Shown: one piece after another, positions 1-7,047 of the stretch
Layout: the number at the start of each line of letters is the position of its first letter
How positions within the stretch are numbered: the first letter of the stretch is position 1
NCBI GenBank assembly: GCA_900546735.1
Contig: URDW01000103.1
Coordinates: 1 to 7,382 of the forward strand
Reading direction: 5' to 3'
Source: an uncultured Oscillospiraceae bacterium
GTDB lineage: Bacteria > Bacillota > Clostridia > Oscillospirales > Acutalibacteraceae
DNA: 7,382 bases
Translations under genes and position numbers: made by a program
The notes under the pieces: generated by a model
The model's database searches: none
What the model saw: the letters and a program-made list of their open reading frames with translations, nothing else
Told to the model about the DNA's origin: nothing

Positions 1-42
1 GCAAAATTTAAAGCTGATCCGGCGTGAAGCCGGCATTTAAAG

Positions 43-76
43 AAAAAAGCAGGCGCCCGGTATTGCCGGGTGCCTG
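43..76 (-). terminator. GC-rich hairpin, terminator-like on the minus strand
   Basis: An 11-bp stem (50-60 with 66-76, one G-T wobble) closes a 5-base loop at 61-65. On the plus strand it is not followed by a T tract (TCTGCGTC follows), but the A-run at 43-48 becomes a T tract when read on the minus strand. As a factor-independent terminator it therefore fits minus-strand transcription, although the nearest gene to its right, lepA, is on the plus strand. It may instead end an upstream plus-strand transcript imperfectly, or simply protect a 3' end. The hairpin is seen directly; its working direction is uncertain. Confidence 0.55.
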
Positions 77-92
77 TCTGCGTCAAAAACAG

Positions 93-121
93 TTGTCAGG
101 CCGAATGTTTTGTGGTAGAAT
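93..121 (+). promoter_or_regulatory. Sigma-A-type promoter of lepA
   Basis: TTGTCA (93-98) and TAGAAT (116-121) are separated by exactly 17 bp, and a TG at 113-114 gives an extended -10. Each hexamer has five of six consensus matches. Transcription would start near 128, leaving a leader of roughly 35 nt before the lepA start. It lies just after the hairpin at 50-76, consistent with lepA beginning a new transcription unit. Confidence 0.7.
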
Positions 122-150
122 ATCTCTTGATTTTAAGCATCTATTTCTAT

Positions 151-156
151 GAGGTG
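151..156 (+). promoter_or_regulatory. Ribosome binding site fixing the TTG start of lepA
   Basis: GAGGTG at 151-156 is followed by 5 bases and then TTG at 162. The protein from this TTG begins [20 protein letters not shown], the expected LepA N-terminus with the G1 loop about 15 residues in. The next in-frame ATG (residue 40) would remove the G1 loop, so TTG is the real start. Confidence 0.85.
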
Positions 157-161
157 ATTTT

Positions 162-1978
<1,817 letters not shown>

Positions 1979-1979
<1 letters not shown>

Positions 1980-2017
1980 CAAAAGGCACAGACAGTGTTT
2001 ACTGCCTGTGCCTTTTT
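1979..2017. terminator. Terminator after lepA, possibly bidirectional
   Basis: AAAAGGCACAG (1981-1991) pairs with CTGTGCCTTTT further right, continued by CAGT/ACTG around a GTTT loop (1997-2000), with one A-C mismatch inside the stem. The plus strand ends in five Ts (2013-2017), a good lepA terminator. The As at 1979-1984 give a weaker T tract on the minus strand, so the same hairpin may also stop the convergent gene ending at 2110. I saw no better terminator between 2018 and 2109. Confidence 0.85.
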
Positions 2018-2109
2018 GTCTAACGGCGTTCGTCCATTGTCAGGTAAAAGCCGTTTCCTATGGTGGTTTTGGGCTGCAAAACAGCACGCAGTGCCGGCAA
2101 GTCTAGTAT

Positions 2110-2577
2110 TTAAACGATGACAATTTTTTCAAATTCCACGTAGTAGTGCGAACCACCGGCAAACCAAACTTCGTGCGAAAAGGTTTTGTCGTCTATTTTT
2201 AAAAACTCATCTGTGCTCAGGTTGTCGTAGAGCATGTCTTTAAAATGGTCGAAGTCAAACGAAGCGGTAAATTTCTTTACTTTTTTGTAAACAAGGCACT
2301 TTTCTTTGCCAAGATGATCGGCAAATAACTTTGCACGCACCTGCACACCGCCTCTGGGTGTTTGCTCCTGGGTCAGGGCAAGGATCTCCCAGTCGTGAAA
2401 GCCGCTGCAGCGCTGGTACTGTGTGACAAAAGCTTTTGAAAAGGCCGGGCAGATCACAGTGTTAAAATACTCGCTGTAGGCTTTTTTCTGTGCGTCCAGT
2501 TTTTCCATTGCCGCAGTGTTTTTATTCGTATACAGCTCGGTGTAGTTTAAATAGAGGTTTTCGTCTACAAATTTCAT
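2110..2577 (-). CDS. Hypothetical cytoplasmic protein, 155 residues
   Basis: I do not recognise the family. The protein starts MKFVDENLYLNYTELYTNKN and ends HYYVEFEKIVIV. It is soluble-looking, with no signal peptide or membrane segment, rich in Tyr, Phe and Lys, with a probable helical N-terminal half and a more strand-like C-terminal half (alternating hydrophobics near the end). No catalytic or metal-binding motif is evident. The chosen ATG at 2577 has GAGGAAG just upstream; an in-frame ATG at 2592 would add five residues (MRGSA) but lacks a good ribosome site. That the reading is real is supported by its length, ribosome site, promoter and convergent placement against the lepA terminator. 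GC content by hand count over 2161-2580 is about 44%, visibly lower than lepA and the transporter genes, which may point to acquisition or to a fast-evolving accessory gene. It is divided from the regulator upstream by a terminator, so it is probably transcribed alone. Confidence 0.8.
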   Translation of the reverse strand: MKFVDENLYLNYTELYTNKNTAAMEKLDAQKKAYSEYFNTVICPAFSKAFVTQYQRCSGFHDWEILALTQEQTPRGGVQVRAKLFADHLGKEKCLVYKKVKKFTASFDFDHFKDMLYDNLSTDEFLKIDDKTFSHEVWFAGGSHYYVEFEKIVIV

Positions 2578-2581
2578 GGCA

Positions 2582-2588
2582 CTTCCTC
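2582..2588 (-). promoter_or_regulatory. Ribosome binding site that decides the 2577 start
   Basis: Read on the minus strand, GAGGAAG is followed by TGCC and then ATG at 2577-2575. The alternative upstream ATG at 2592 is preceded only by AAAAGAAAT, so the downstream ATG is preferred. Confidence 0.75.
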
Positions 2589-2662
2589 GCATATTTCTTT
2601 TGGCACCTTATTGGCTTAAACGTTTTTACAGTTTTATGCGCTGCATCATGTTGCGTTTACAA

Positions 2663-2691
2663 AATACAGCAGCCCCATTTTTATTTTTCAA
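2663..2691 (-). promoter_or_regulatory. Predicted promoter of the hypothetical gene
   Basis: On the minus strand, TTGAAA (2691-2686) and TGTATT (2668-2663) are separated by 17 bp, with a TG one base before the -10. The -35 has five of six consensus matches and the -10 four of six. It would give a leader of about 80 nt before the ATG at 2577. The gene-free stretch 2578-2792 otherwise holds only the terminator at 2731-2769. Confidence 0.5.
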
Positions 2692-2730
2692 CAAAAACGG
2701 CTGCTTGTCAATAGAAAATGTAAAGAACCG

Positions 2731-2769
2731 AAAAAAAGACGGGCTTTCATTGCGGAAAACGCGTCTTTT
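2731..2769 (-). terminator. Terminator of the XRE regulator gene
   Basis: AAAAGACG (2734-2741) pairs with CGTCTTTT (2762-2769). The 20-base loop can fold further through TTTC/GAAA. On the minus strand the stem ends in a run of seven Ts (2737-2731). It lies 24 bases beyond the stop codon of the regulator gene at 2793, so it should separate that gene from the next minus-strand gene. Confidence 0.65.
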
Positions 2770-2792
2770 ATAGCTGTATATCTATTATCTAT

Positions 2793-3110
2793 TTACTTCC
2801 CCAGCCGGGCGCAAAGCTCCAAAATGTCTTCGGCGATTTTTCTTTTTTCCGGCGAAAGGCCGGCAAAGGCGGCCGGCGCACCGTCGGTGCCGCGCCCGGT
2901 CAGCAGCCAGTCACAGCTGACGTGCAGTGCCTCGGCAATTTTGACAACGGCGCTGGCTTTCAGCTCGCGTTCGCCGCGCTCGTAGTTGGAAATGGCCTGC
3001 GGCGTGGTGCCGGCCATTTCACAAAGCTGTTCCTGTGTCATGCCAAGCTGTTTTCTTCTTGTGTAAATTCTTTGGCCGATCTCGGTGGCCGCTTTGCGGT
3101 TCTCTGCCAT
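2793..3110 (-). CDS. XRE/Cro-family helix-turn-helix transcriptional regulator
   Basis: A 105-residue DNA-binding protein of the HTH_3 (lambda Cro/CI-like) class. The helix-turn-helix domain spans roughly residues 9-68: MTQEQLCEMAGTTPQAISNYERG (about 24-46) is the classical scaffold-plus-recognition-helix pattern, and CDWLLTGRG (67-75) is the usual end of this domain in Firmicutes regulators. A short linker then leads to a C-terminal helix (LSPEKRKIAEDILELCARL, about 85-103), probably for dimerisation. There is no peptidase or ligand-binding domain. The ATG at 3110 is chosen because AGAGGTG lies 5 bases upstream; longer starts at 3131 and 3143 would add residues not typical of the family and would place the start inside the promoter. 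It is divergent from the ABC transporter genes, and two matching dyads lie in the shared promoter region, so it is the obvious candidate regulator of the transporter and of itself. That role is inference. The signal or ligand is unknown. Confidence 0.93.
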   Translation of the reverse strand: MAENRKAATEIGQRIYTRRKQLGMTQEQLCEMAGTTPQAISNYERGERELKASAVVKIAEALHVSCDWLLTGRGTDGAPAAFAGLSPEKRKIAEDILELCARLGK

Positions 3111-3115
3111 ATATA

Positions 3116-3122
3116 CACCTCT
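3116..3122 (-). promoter_or_regulatory. Ribosome binding site fixing the regulator start at 3110
   Basis: Read on the minus strand, AGAGGTG is followed by TATAT and the ATG at 3110-3108. It decides between three in-frame ATGs (3143, 3131, 3110). Confidence 0.8.
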
Positions 3123-3129
3123 TTGTTTC

Positions 3130-3158
3130 ATTATATAAACCAACAGTTGATATTTTAA
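3130..3158 (-). promoter_or_regulatory. Predicted promoter of the XRE regulator gene
   Basis: On the minus strand, TTAAAA (3158-3153) and a perfect TATAAT (3135-3130) have 17-bp spacing. Transcription would begin near 3123, so the mRNA would carry its Shine-Dalgarno at the extreme 5' end. A weaker alternative further upstream is TTGTTT (3185-3180) with TAAGAT (3163-3158) and a 16-bp spacer. The dyad at 3134-3152 fills the spacer of the first candidate, suggesting autorepression. Confidence 0.55.
3134..3152. promoter_or_regulatory. Operator-like dyad O1, regulator side
   Basis: TATAAAC (3134-3140), spacer CAACA, GTTGATA (3146-3152): a 7-bp inverted repeat with one mismatch and a 5-bp spacer. 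It matches the plan of the dyad at 3177-3195, whose left arm is identical, and lies between the -35 and -10 of the predicted regulator promoter, touching the -10. Binding by the adjacent XRE protein is inferred from position and symmetry. Confidence 0.55.
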
Positions 3159-3168
3159 TCTTATTTTG

Positions 3169-3197
3169 TTGACTTATATAAACAAATCGTTTATAAT
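3169..3197 (+). promoter_or_regulatory. Promoter P1 of the ABC transporter operon
   Basis: TTGACT (3169-3174) and a perfect TATAAT (3192-3197) are separated by 17 bp, a near-consensus sigma-A promoter. Start of transcription is expected near 3204, giving a leader of about 147 nt before the ATG at 3351. The dyad O2 sits in its spacer and runs into the -10, so a bound protein should block RNA polymerase. Confidence 0.7.
3177..3195. promoter_or_regulatory. Operator-like dyad O2, transporter side
   Basis: TATAAAC (3177-3183), spacer AAATC, GTTTATA (3189-3195): a perfect 7-bp inverted repeat with a 5-bp spacer. It overlaps the -10 of P1. Its centre is 43 bp, about four helical turns, from the centre of the related dyad at 3134-3152, so two bound dimers would lie on about the same face of the helix. 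The ten bases TTATATAAAC are repeated exactly at 3131-3140 and 3174-3183. Confidence 0.6.
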
Positions 3198-3278
3198 GGT
3201 GCTGAGTAGTTGTATATTCTTTGGGATGTCAAAACGGGTCATTTTCCTATACATTCCGGTAGAAATCATTTTTTGGGA

Positions 3279-3307
3279 TTGACGGCGCACTTTGTGCGGT
3301 CTATAAT
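3279..3307 (+). promoter_or_regulatory. Promoter P2 of the ABC transporter operon
   Basis: TTGACG (3279-3284) and a perfect TATAAT (3302-3307) have a 17-bp spacer. Transcription would begin near 3314, about 37 nt before the transporter ATG, which is a normal leader length. It is independent of the O1/O2 dyads but carries its own dyad in the spacer. Confidence 0.7.
3286..3298. promoter_or_regulatory. GC-rich dyad inside the P2 spacer
   Basis: CGCAC-TTT-GTGCG is a perfect 5-bp inverted repeat lying wholly between the -35 and -10 of P2. Its sequence is unlike the AT-rich O1 and O2 dyads. It could be the operator of a different regulator, but a 13-bp dyad can arise by chance. Confidence 0.3.
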
Positions 3308-3337
3308 AAAATCAAGGCTTTTATTCCATTTTGCTCT

Positions 3338-3342
3338 GGAGG
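3338..3342 (+). promoter_or_regulatory. Ribosome binding site of the first transporter gene
   Basis: GGAGG, within GGAGGGGG, lies 8 bases before the ATG at 3351. The reading frame stays open back to a TTG at 3210, but that codon has no ribosome site and would lie only a few bases from the P1 start, so the ATG at 3351 is chosen. Confidence 0.85.
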
Positions 3343-3350
3343 GGGATCCT

Positions 3351-5156
3351 ATGCAGGAAAAACGTGAAAAGATCCGTTATTTGGACAATATTAAATATAT
3401 GTTTCAAAACTGGGCAAAGTGGAATGCCAAAAGCTTTATGTATCTGCTTGTGTGGGTGCCGGCGCTCATTGTTGTGCCCATGCTCGGCGCTTATGTGCCA
3501 AAGGCCATGATCGACAGTATAGAGGCCGGCGTTTCGATCCCGCAGCTGGTGCTGAAGATCACGCTGATCAGCGGCGGCATTGCGGCGGCGTCGTGGATCG
3601 GGCCGTTTATGCAGCAGAAGATGCAGGGCGCGGCCGAGATCATCCGCATGCGCTATGCAGTTATGGCCTTTAACAAGCTGATGACCTGCGACTATGTGGA
3701 TGTGGAAAGTCTGGCCGGGCGCGAACGCTTTGAACGCAGCCGCCGCTTTACCGGCGGCGACGACATGGCGTATTCGTCGTATTTTTGCACGGTCGTCTGC
3801 CAGTTTGCCGTGGCCGTTTTCGGTCTGATCACGTCTGCGGCGCTTTTGGTAAAACTGCCGGTTCTGATGCTGGTGCTGATCCTGGCTGCCAGCGCGGCGG
3901 AATTTTTCGTGTTTTTGCAGGAGTTTCGCTACAACGAAAAGGTGTGCACCAAAATCAGCCAGTTTTATGTGCGCCTGAATTATTTTTACCGCGCATCGCA
4001 CGATTTTTTTGCCGGTAAGGACATCCGGCTCTATGGCCTTGCCGACTGGTTTGCCTGCATTACGGCAGGTGTTATGAAGTCGCTGGTCAAGGTGCAGAAC
4101 AAGTATCTGCGTGTGTCGTTTACGGTCACGACCGGGCGTGCGCTGATCTCCATGCTGCGCGATCTGGCGGCGTACTTTTTCCTGATCGCTGCGGTTCTGC
4201 ATGAATCGATCACCGTGTCGGATTTTATCTTTTATTTCGGCATCGTCACCGGCTTTTCGGGCTATATCAGTGTGCTGCTTTACCAGCTGCGCGCGCTCAA
4301 ACAGTGTGCGCTGGAGTGCCAAAAGTACCGTGAATTTGTGCAGCGGCCGCAGGAAGGAGCGGCCGACAAACCCGATCTGATCACACGCGGCGCCTGCAGC
4401 ATCGAATTTCAGGATGTCGGTTTTCGCTACCCGGACGCTGAAACGCAGACCATACACAACATGTCCTTTTCTGTCCGCCCGGGTGAAAATATTGCGATCG
4501 TCGGCGAAAACGGCGCCGGCAAAACCACGGCCATCAAGCTGCTTTGCGGGCTTTATGCGCCGGGCAGCGGTAAAATCCTGGTAAACGGCCGGGATATAAA
4601 AGACTATTCACAAAAAAGTATTTTTGACCTGTTTTCCGTTGTGTTTCAGGACTACCACTTTTTGCCGCTGAGCGTTGAAAAAAATATCTCCCTGCAAAGC
4701 GAGGATACGATCGACCATGTCCGCGTGGCCCGGGTGCTGCAAAAAGCCGGTATGAAAGAAAAGATCGATTCTCTGCCGCAGGGCGCGGCCTCCCACATGG
4801 ATAAAACGATTTACAAGGATGCAGTCGACTTTTCGGGCGGTGAAAAGCAAAAGCTGCTTTTGGCCCGTGCACTTTATAAGGATGCGCCGATCCTGGTGCT
4901 TGACGAGCCGACGGCTGCGCTCGACCCGATCGCGGAAAACGAGCTGTATTTGCAGTACAGTGCGCTGTCCAAAGGAAAAACGTCGTTTTTCATCTCGCAC
5001 CGGTTAAGCTCCACCCGCTTTTGCGACCGCATTTTGTTTATTGCCGACGGCACGGTGGCCGAAGCCGGCACGCACGAGGAACTGATGGCGAAAAAGGGCC
5101 GCTATTACAGAATGTACCAGCTGCAAAGCTATTACTATAAGGAGGCGGTCGTATGA
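3351..5156 (+). CDS. ABC exporter half-transporter, permease fused to ATPase (first subunit)
   Basis: A 601-residue type IV (B-family, MdlB-like) ABC exporter half: an N-terminal membrane domain and a C-terminal nucleotide-binding domain. About six hydrophobic segments are visible, near 28-50, 66-87, 145-168, 169-190, 272-285 and 288-312. The ATPase has an aromatic A-loop Tyr360, Walker A GENGAGKTT (385-393, Lys391), Q-loop Gln433, signature FSGGE (494-498), Walker B ILVLDE (514-519, catalytic Glu519), D-loop AALD (522-525) and H-loop His550. All catalytic residues are present, so it should hydrolyse ATP; the signature departs from LSGGQ by Phe at the start and Glu at the end. It should export a substrate across the cytoplasmic membrane as a dimer, most simply with the product of the next gene, which it overlaps by 4 bases. 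There is no C39 peptidase domain, so it is not a leader-cleaving peptide exporter. The substrate cannot be read from the sequence; drug, peptide and lipid are possible. The upstream region shows two promoters and operator-like dyads. Confidence 0.95.
   Translation: MQEKREKIRYLDNIKYMFQNWAKWNAKSFMYLLVWVPALIVVPMLGAYVPKAMIDSIEAGVSIPQLVLKITLISGGIAAASWIGPFMQQKMQGAAEIIRMRYAVMAFNKLMTCDYVDVESLAGRERFERSRRFTGGDDMAYSSYFCTVVCQFAVAVFGLITSAALLVKLPVLMLVLILAASAAEFFVFLQEFRYNEKVCTKISQFYVRLNYFYRASHDFFAGKDIRLYGLADWFACITAGVMKSLVKVQNKYLRVSFTVTTGRALISMLRDLAAYFFLIAAVLHESITVSDFIFYFGIVTGFSGYISVLLYQLRALKQCALECQKYREFVQRPQEGAADKPDLITRGACSIEFQDVGFRYPDAETQTIHNMSFSVRPGENIAIVGENGAGKTTAIKLLCGLYAPGSGKILVNGRDIKDYSQKSIFDLFSVVFQDYHFLPLSVEKNISLQSEDTIDHVRVARVLQKAGMKEKIDSLPQGAASHMDKTIYKDAVDFSGGEKQKLLLARALYKDAPILVLDEPTAALDPIAENELYLQYSALSKGKTSFFISHRLSSTRFCDRILFIADGTVAEAGTHEELMAKKGRYYRMYQLQSYYYKEAVV
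5139..5145 (+). promoter_or_regulatory. Strong ribosome binding site of the second transporter gene
   Basis: AAGGAGG lies inside the end of the preceding gene, 7 bases before the ATG at 5153. With the ATGA overlap it ensures translation of the second subunit, coupled to or alongside the first. Confidence 0.85.
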
Positions 5157-6976
5157 AAGAAACGGTCAAATGTTATCTGCGCGCGTTTCGCCGCCTGCAT
5201 GAACTGGAACCGAAATTGCTGCCTCTTTCCGTTGTGCTGGCGCTTGCCGGCGGTATTCAGCCGTTTGTCAACATCTGGTTTTCGGCCGCGATCATTGCCG
5301 AGCTTTCGGGTGAAAAGCGGGTGGACGAGCTTGTTTTGCTTGTGGCGTGTGCGCTGCTGTTGAACCTTGTGCTGCTCATTGCAAAGGGCTGCATGGACGA
5401 GGCGTATTACCATCTGCGCAGCCGTGCCTACAACCGTGAACGCATGGCCGTGGCGCGCAAGCTTTTTCAAATGGATTATGCCAAACTGGAGGACGGTGAT
5501 TTTCAGCAGCTTGTGCACCTGCACAGCGAGTCGTGCGAGCGGGTGTTTTCGGCGTTTGTGCAGCTTTCGTGGATGTTCCGCGATTTTTTGACCGGCCTGG
5601 TCATGCTTGTCTGCTCGTTTACAACGCTTGGGCCGCTTTTTAAGATCGGACTTACCAAAACGGGCGAAGGGTTTGCGCATTCGCCGTGGTTCTTTCTGTC
5701 GCTTTTTGGCGCGATCCTGGTGGCGGTCGTTGTGATTTTGGTCGTGAGCGCCAGAACCAGTAAAATGTGGTTCCAAACGCAGGAGGCCTACAATAAACTG
5801 GACCGCTTGTTTGCTGCCTATAACGATATCCTTGCCGATTACCGCTCCGGCAAAGAAGTGCGCCTTTATAATGAACGGCCGCTGATCGAAAAAGAGGCCG
5901 CCGATTCGCTGCTGACAAAGGGGGCAAAGATCCTTTCGGCTTTTGCCAACAAATCGGCCGTCTCCAGTTCGTATATTGCGATCGTCGGTGCGCTGGTCGG
6001 CCTTGGAGTTTATTTGTTCATTGGTGTCAAGGGGCTTTTGGGGCTTTTCTCGGTAGATGCGCTTGTGCGCTATGCCGGTTCGTTTATTCAGGTAGTCAAC
6101 GGCATTTCCTCCATTGCCGCAACGCTTGGCAAGTCGAGCGAGCTGCGCCCGAATCTGGAATATTATTTTAAAATTATTGACACGCCGGACACGATGACCT
6201 ACGGCACGCGCGAAGTGGATCTGCAAAACATCCGAATTGAGTTTAAGCATGTGTATTTCCGCTACCCGTCGGCCGATGCGGATACGCTGAAAGATATTTC
6301 GCTGAAAGTGGATGCGGGCAGCCGTCTGGCCGTGGTCGGCCGCAACGGCAGCGGAAAGACGACGTTCATCAAGCTTTTGTGCCGCCTGTACGATGTAAAA
6401 AGCGGAGAGATCCTCATCAACGGCGTCAACATCCAGGAACTGACCCGGGCATGCTGTGAAAAGCTGTTTGCCGTTGTTTTTCAGGATTTCAAGCTGTTTG
6501 CCCTGGCGCTTGATGAAAACGTTACCTGCGGCGCAGAACCCGATAACGAGCAGCTGGAAAAGGTGCTGCGCGAGGCCGATATTTATGACCGCGTTTTGTC
6601 TATGCCGGAGCGGGAAAAGACATACCTTTATAAAGACATCCGCAAAGAAGGCGTGGAAATTTCGGGCGGCGAGGCGCAGAAGCTGGCGCTTGCCCGCGCG
6701 CTTTATAAGGATGCGCCGGTCGTGATCCTTGACGAACCGACTGCCGCGCTCGACCCGGTGGCGGAAAACCATGTCTACAACCGGTTCAATAACTTTGTAG
6801 AGGGCAAAACGGCCATTTACATTTCACACCGGCTGTCATCCTGCCGTTTTTGTGACCGCATTGCGGTGTTTAAAAACGGGCAGCTTTGTGAGTACGGCAC
6901 GCATGATGCGCTGCTGGAGCAGGCCGGCGAATACAGCTGCCTTTGGAACGCACAGGCAAAGTACTATGCACAGTGA
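5153..6976 (+). CDS. ABC exporter half-transporter, permease fused to ATPase (second subunit)
   Basis: A 607-residue protein of the same membrane-plus-ATPase layout as its upstream neighbour. Hydrophobic segments lie near 22-50, 59-80, 144-163, 178-199, 272-298 and 301-325. The ATPase shows A-loop Tyr371, Walker A GRNGSGKTT (396-404, Lys402), Q-loop Gln444, signature ISGGE (503-507), Walker B VVILDE (523-528, Glu528), D-loop AALD (531-534) and H-loop His559. Both catalytic glutamates of the pair are intact, so there is no obvious degenerate ATP site of the kind seen in many heterodimeric exporters. The two proteins are paralogues: LARALYKDAP before Walker B, DEPTAALDP and the H-loop stretch SHRLSS-RFCDRI are shared, while the membrane halves have diverged strongly. 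That pattern favours a heterodimer over two separate homodimers, but this is inference. Its start overlaps the preceding stop in ATGA, and the operon ends 21 bases later at a strong terminator. Confidence 0.95.
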   Translation: MKETVKCYLRAFRRLHELEPKLLPLSVVLALAGGIQPFVNIWFSAAIIAELSGEKRVDELVLLVACALLLNLVLLIAKGCMDEAYYHLRSRAYNRERMAVARKLFQMDYAKLEDGDFQQLVHLHSESCERVFSAFVQLSWMFRDFLTGLVMLVCSFTTLGPLFKIGLTKTGEGFAHSPWFFLSLFGAILVAVVVILVVSARTSKMWFQTQEAYNKLDRLFAAYNDILADYRSGKEVRLYNERPLIEKEAADSLLTKGAKILSAFANKSAVSSSYIAIVGALVGLGVYLFIGVKGLLGLFSVDALVRYAGSFIQVVNGISSIAATLGKSSELRPNLEYYFKIIDTPDTMTYGTREVDLQNIRIEFKHVYFRYPSADADTLKDISLKVDAGSRLAVVGRNGSGKTTFIKLLCRLYDVKSGEILINGVNIQELTRACCEKLFAVVFQDFKLFALALDENVTCGAEPDNEQLEKVLREADIYDRVLSMPEREKTYLYKDIRKEGVEISGGEAQKLALARALYKDAPVVILDEPTAALDPVAENHVYNRFNNFVEGKTAIYISHRLSSCRFCDRIAVFKNGQLCEYGTHDALLEQAGEYSCLWNAQAKYYAQ

Positions 6977-6997
6977 CTGCCGGCTGGCGTAAAAATT

Positions 6998-7028
6998 AAT
7001 ACCCGGTCAAAGGACCGGGTATTTTTTT
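6998..7028. terminator. Strong terminator of the ABC operon, probably shared with dut
   Basis: ATACCCGGTC (6999-7008) pairs perfectly with GACCGGGTAT (7013-7022) around an AAAG loop, with one further A-T pair. A run of seven Ts (7022-7028) follows on the plus strand. Read on the minus strand the stem is followed by ATTAATTTTT, so it can also serve the convergent dut gene, whose stop codon is at 7048-7050. Confidence 0.92.
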
Positions 7029-7047
7029 GCGCTTTTGCTGTTTTGGT

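Noticed and set aside
19..33. Small hairpin CCGGC-GTGAA-GCCGG near the left edge.
   Set aside because: Only a 5-bp stem and no following T tract; too weak to call a terminator.
1..40. Possible C-terminal tail of an upstream plus-strand gene (frames ending at TGA 25-27 or TAA 38-40).
   Set aside because: Two frames are open for only 8 or 12 codons and neither tail is recognisable, so no coding call can be supported.
2490..2773. Two overlapping small plus-strand open frames of 65-74 codons.
   Set aside because: They overlap the 5' end of the hypothetical minus-strand gene, its promoter and the regulator's terminator, lack ribosome sites and have no recognisable content.
3111..3143. Longer starts of the XRE regulator at 3131 or 3143.
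   Set aside because: The AGAGGTG ribosome site belongs to the ATG at 3110, and the extra residues would overlap the predicted promoter.
3210..3350. Extension of the first transporter protein by 47 residues to a TTG at 3210.
   Set aside because: No ribosome site, only a few bases from the predicted P1 start, it spans promoter P2, and the ATG at 3351 has GGAGGGGG in front of it.
3111..3350. CRISPR, riboswitch or small RNA in the divergent region.
   Set aside because: The repeated TTATATAAAC occurs only twice and is explained by the promoter dyads; no conserved riboswitch-like core or stable multi-helix fold could be seen by eye.
5135..6772. Very long minus-strand open frame (545 codons) opposite the second transporter gene.
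   Set aside because: Antisense shadow of a gene with all ABC motifs; its composition is dominated by Arg, His, Gln and Lys with no recognisable motif. The similar 378-codon frame at 3321-4457 is rejected for the same reason.
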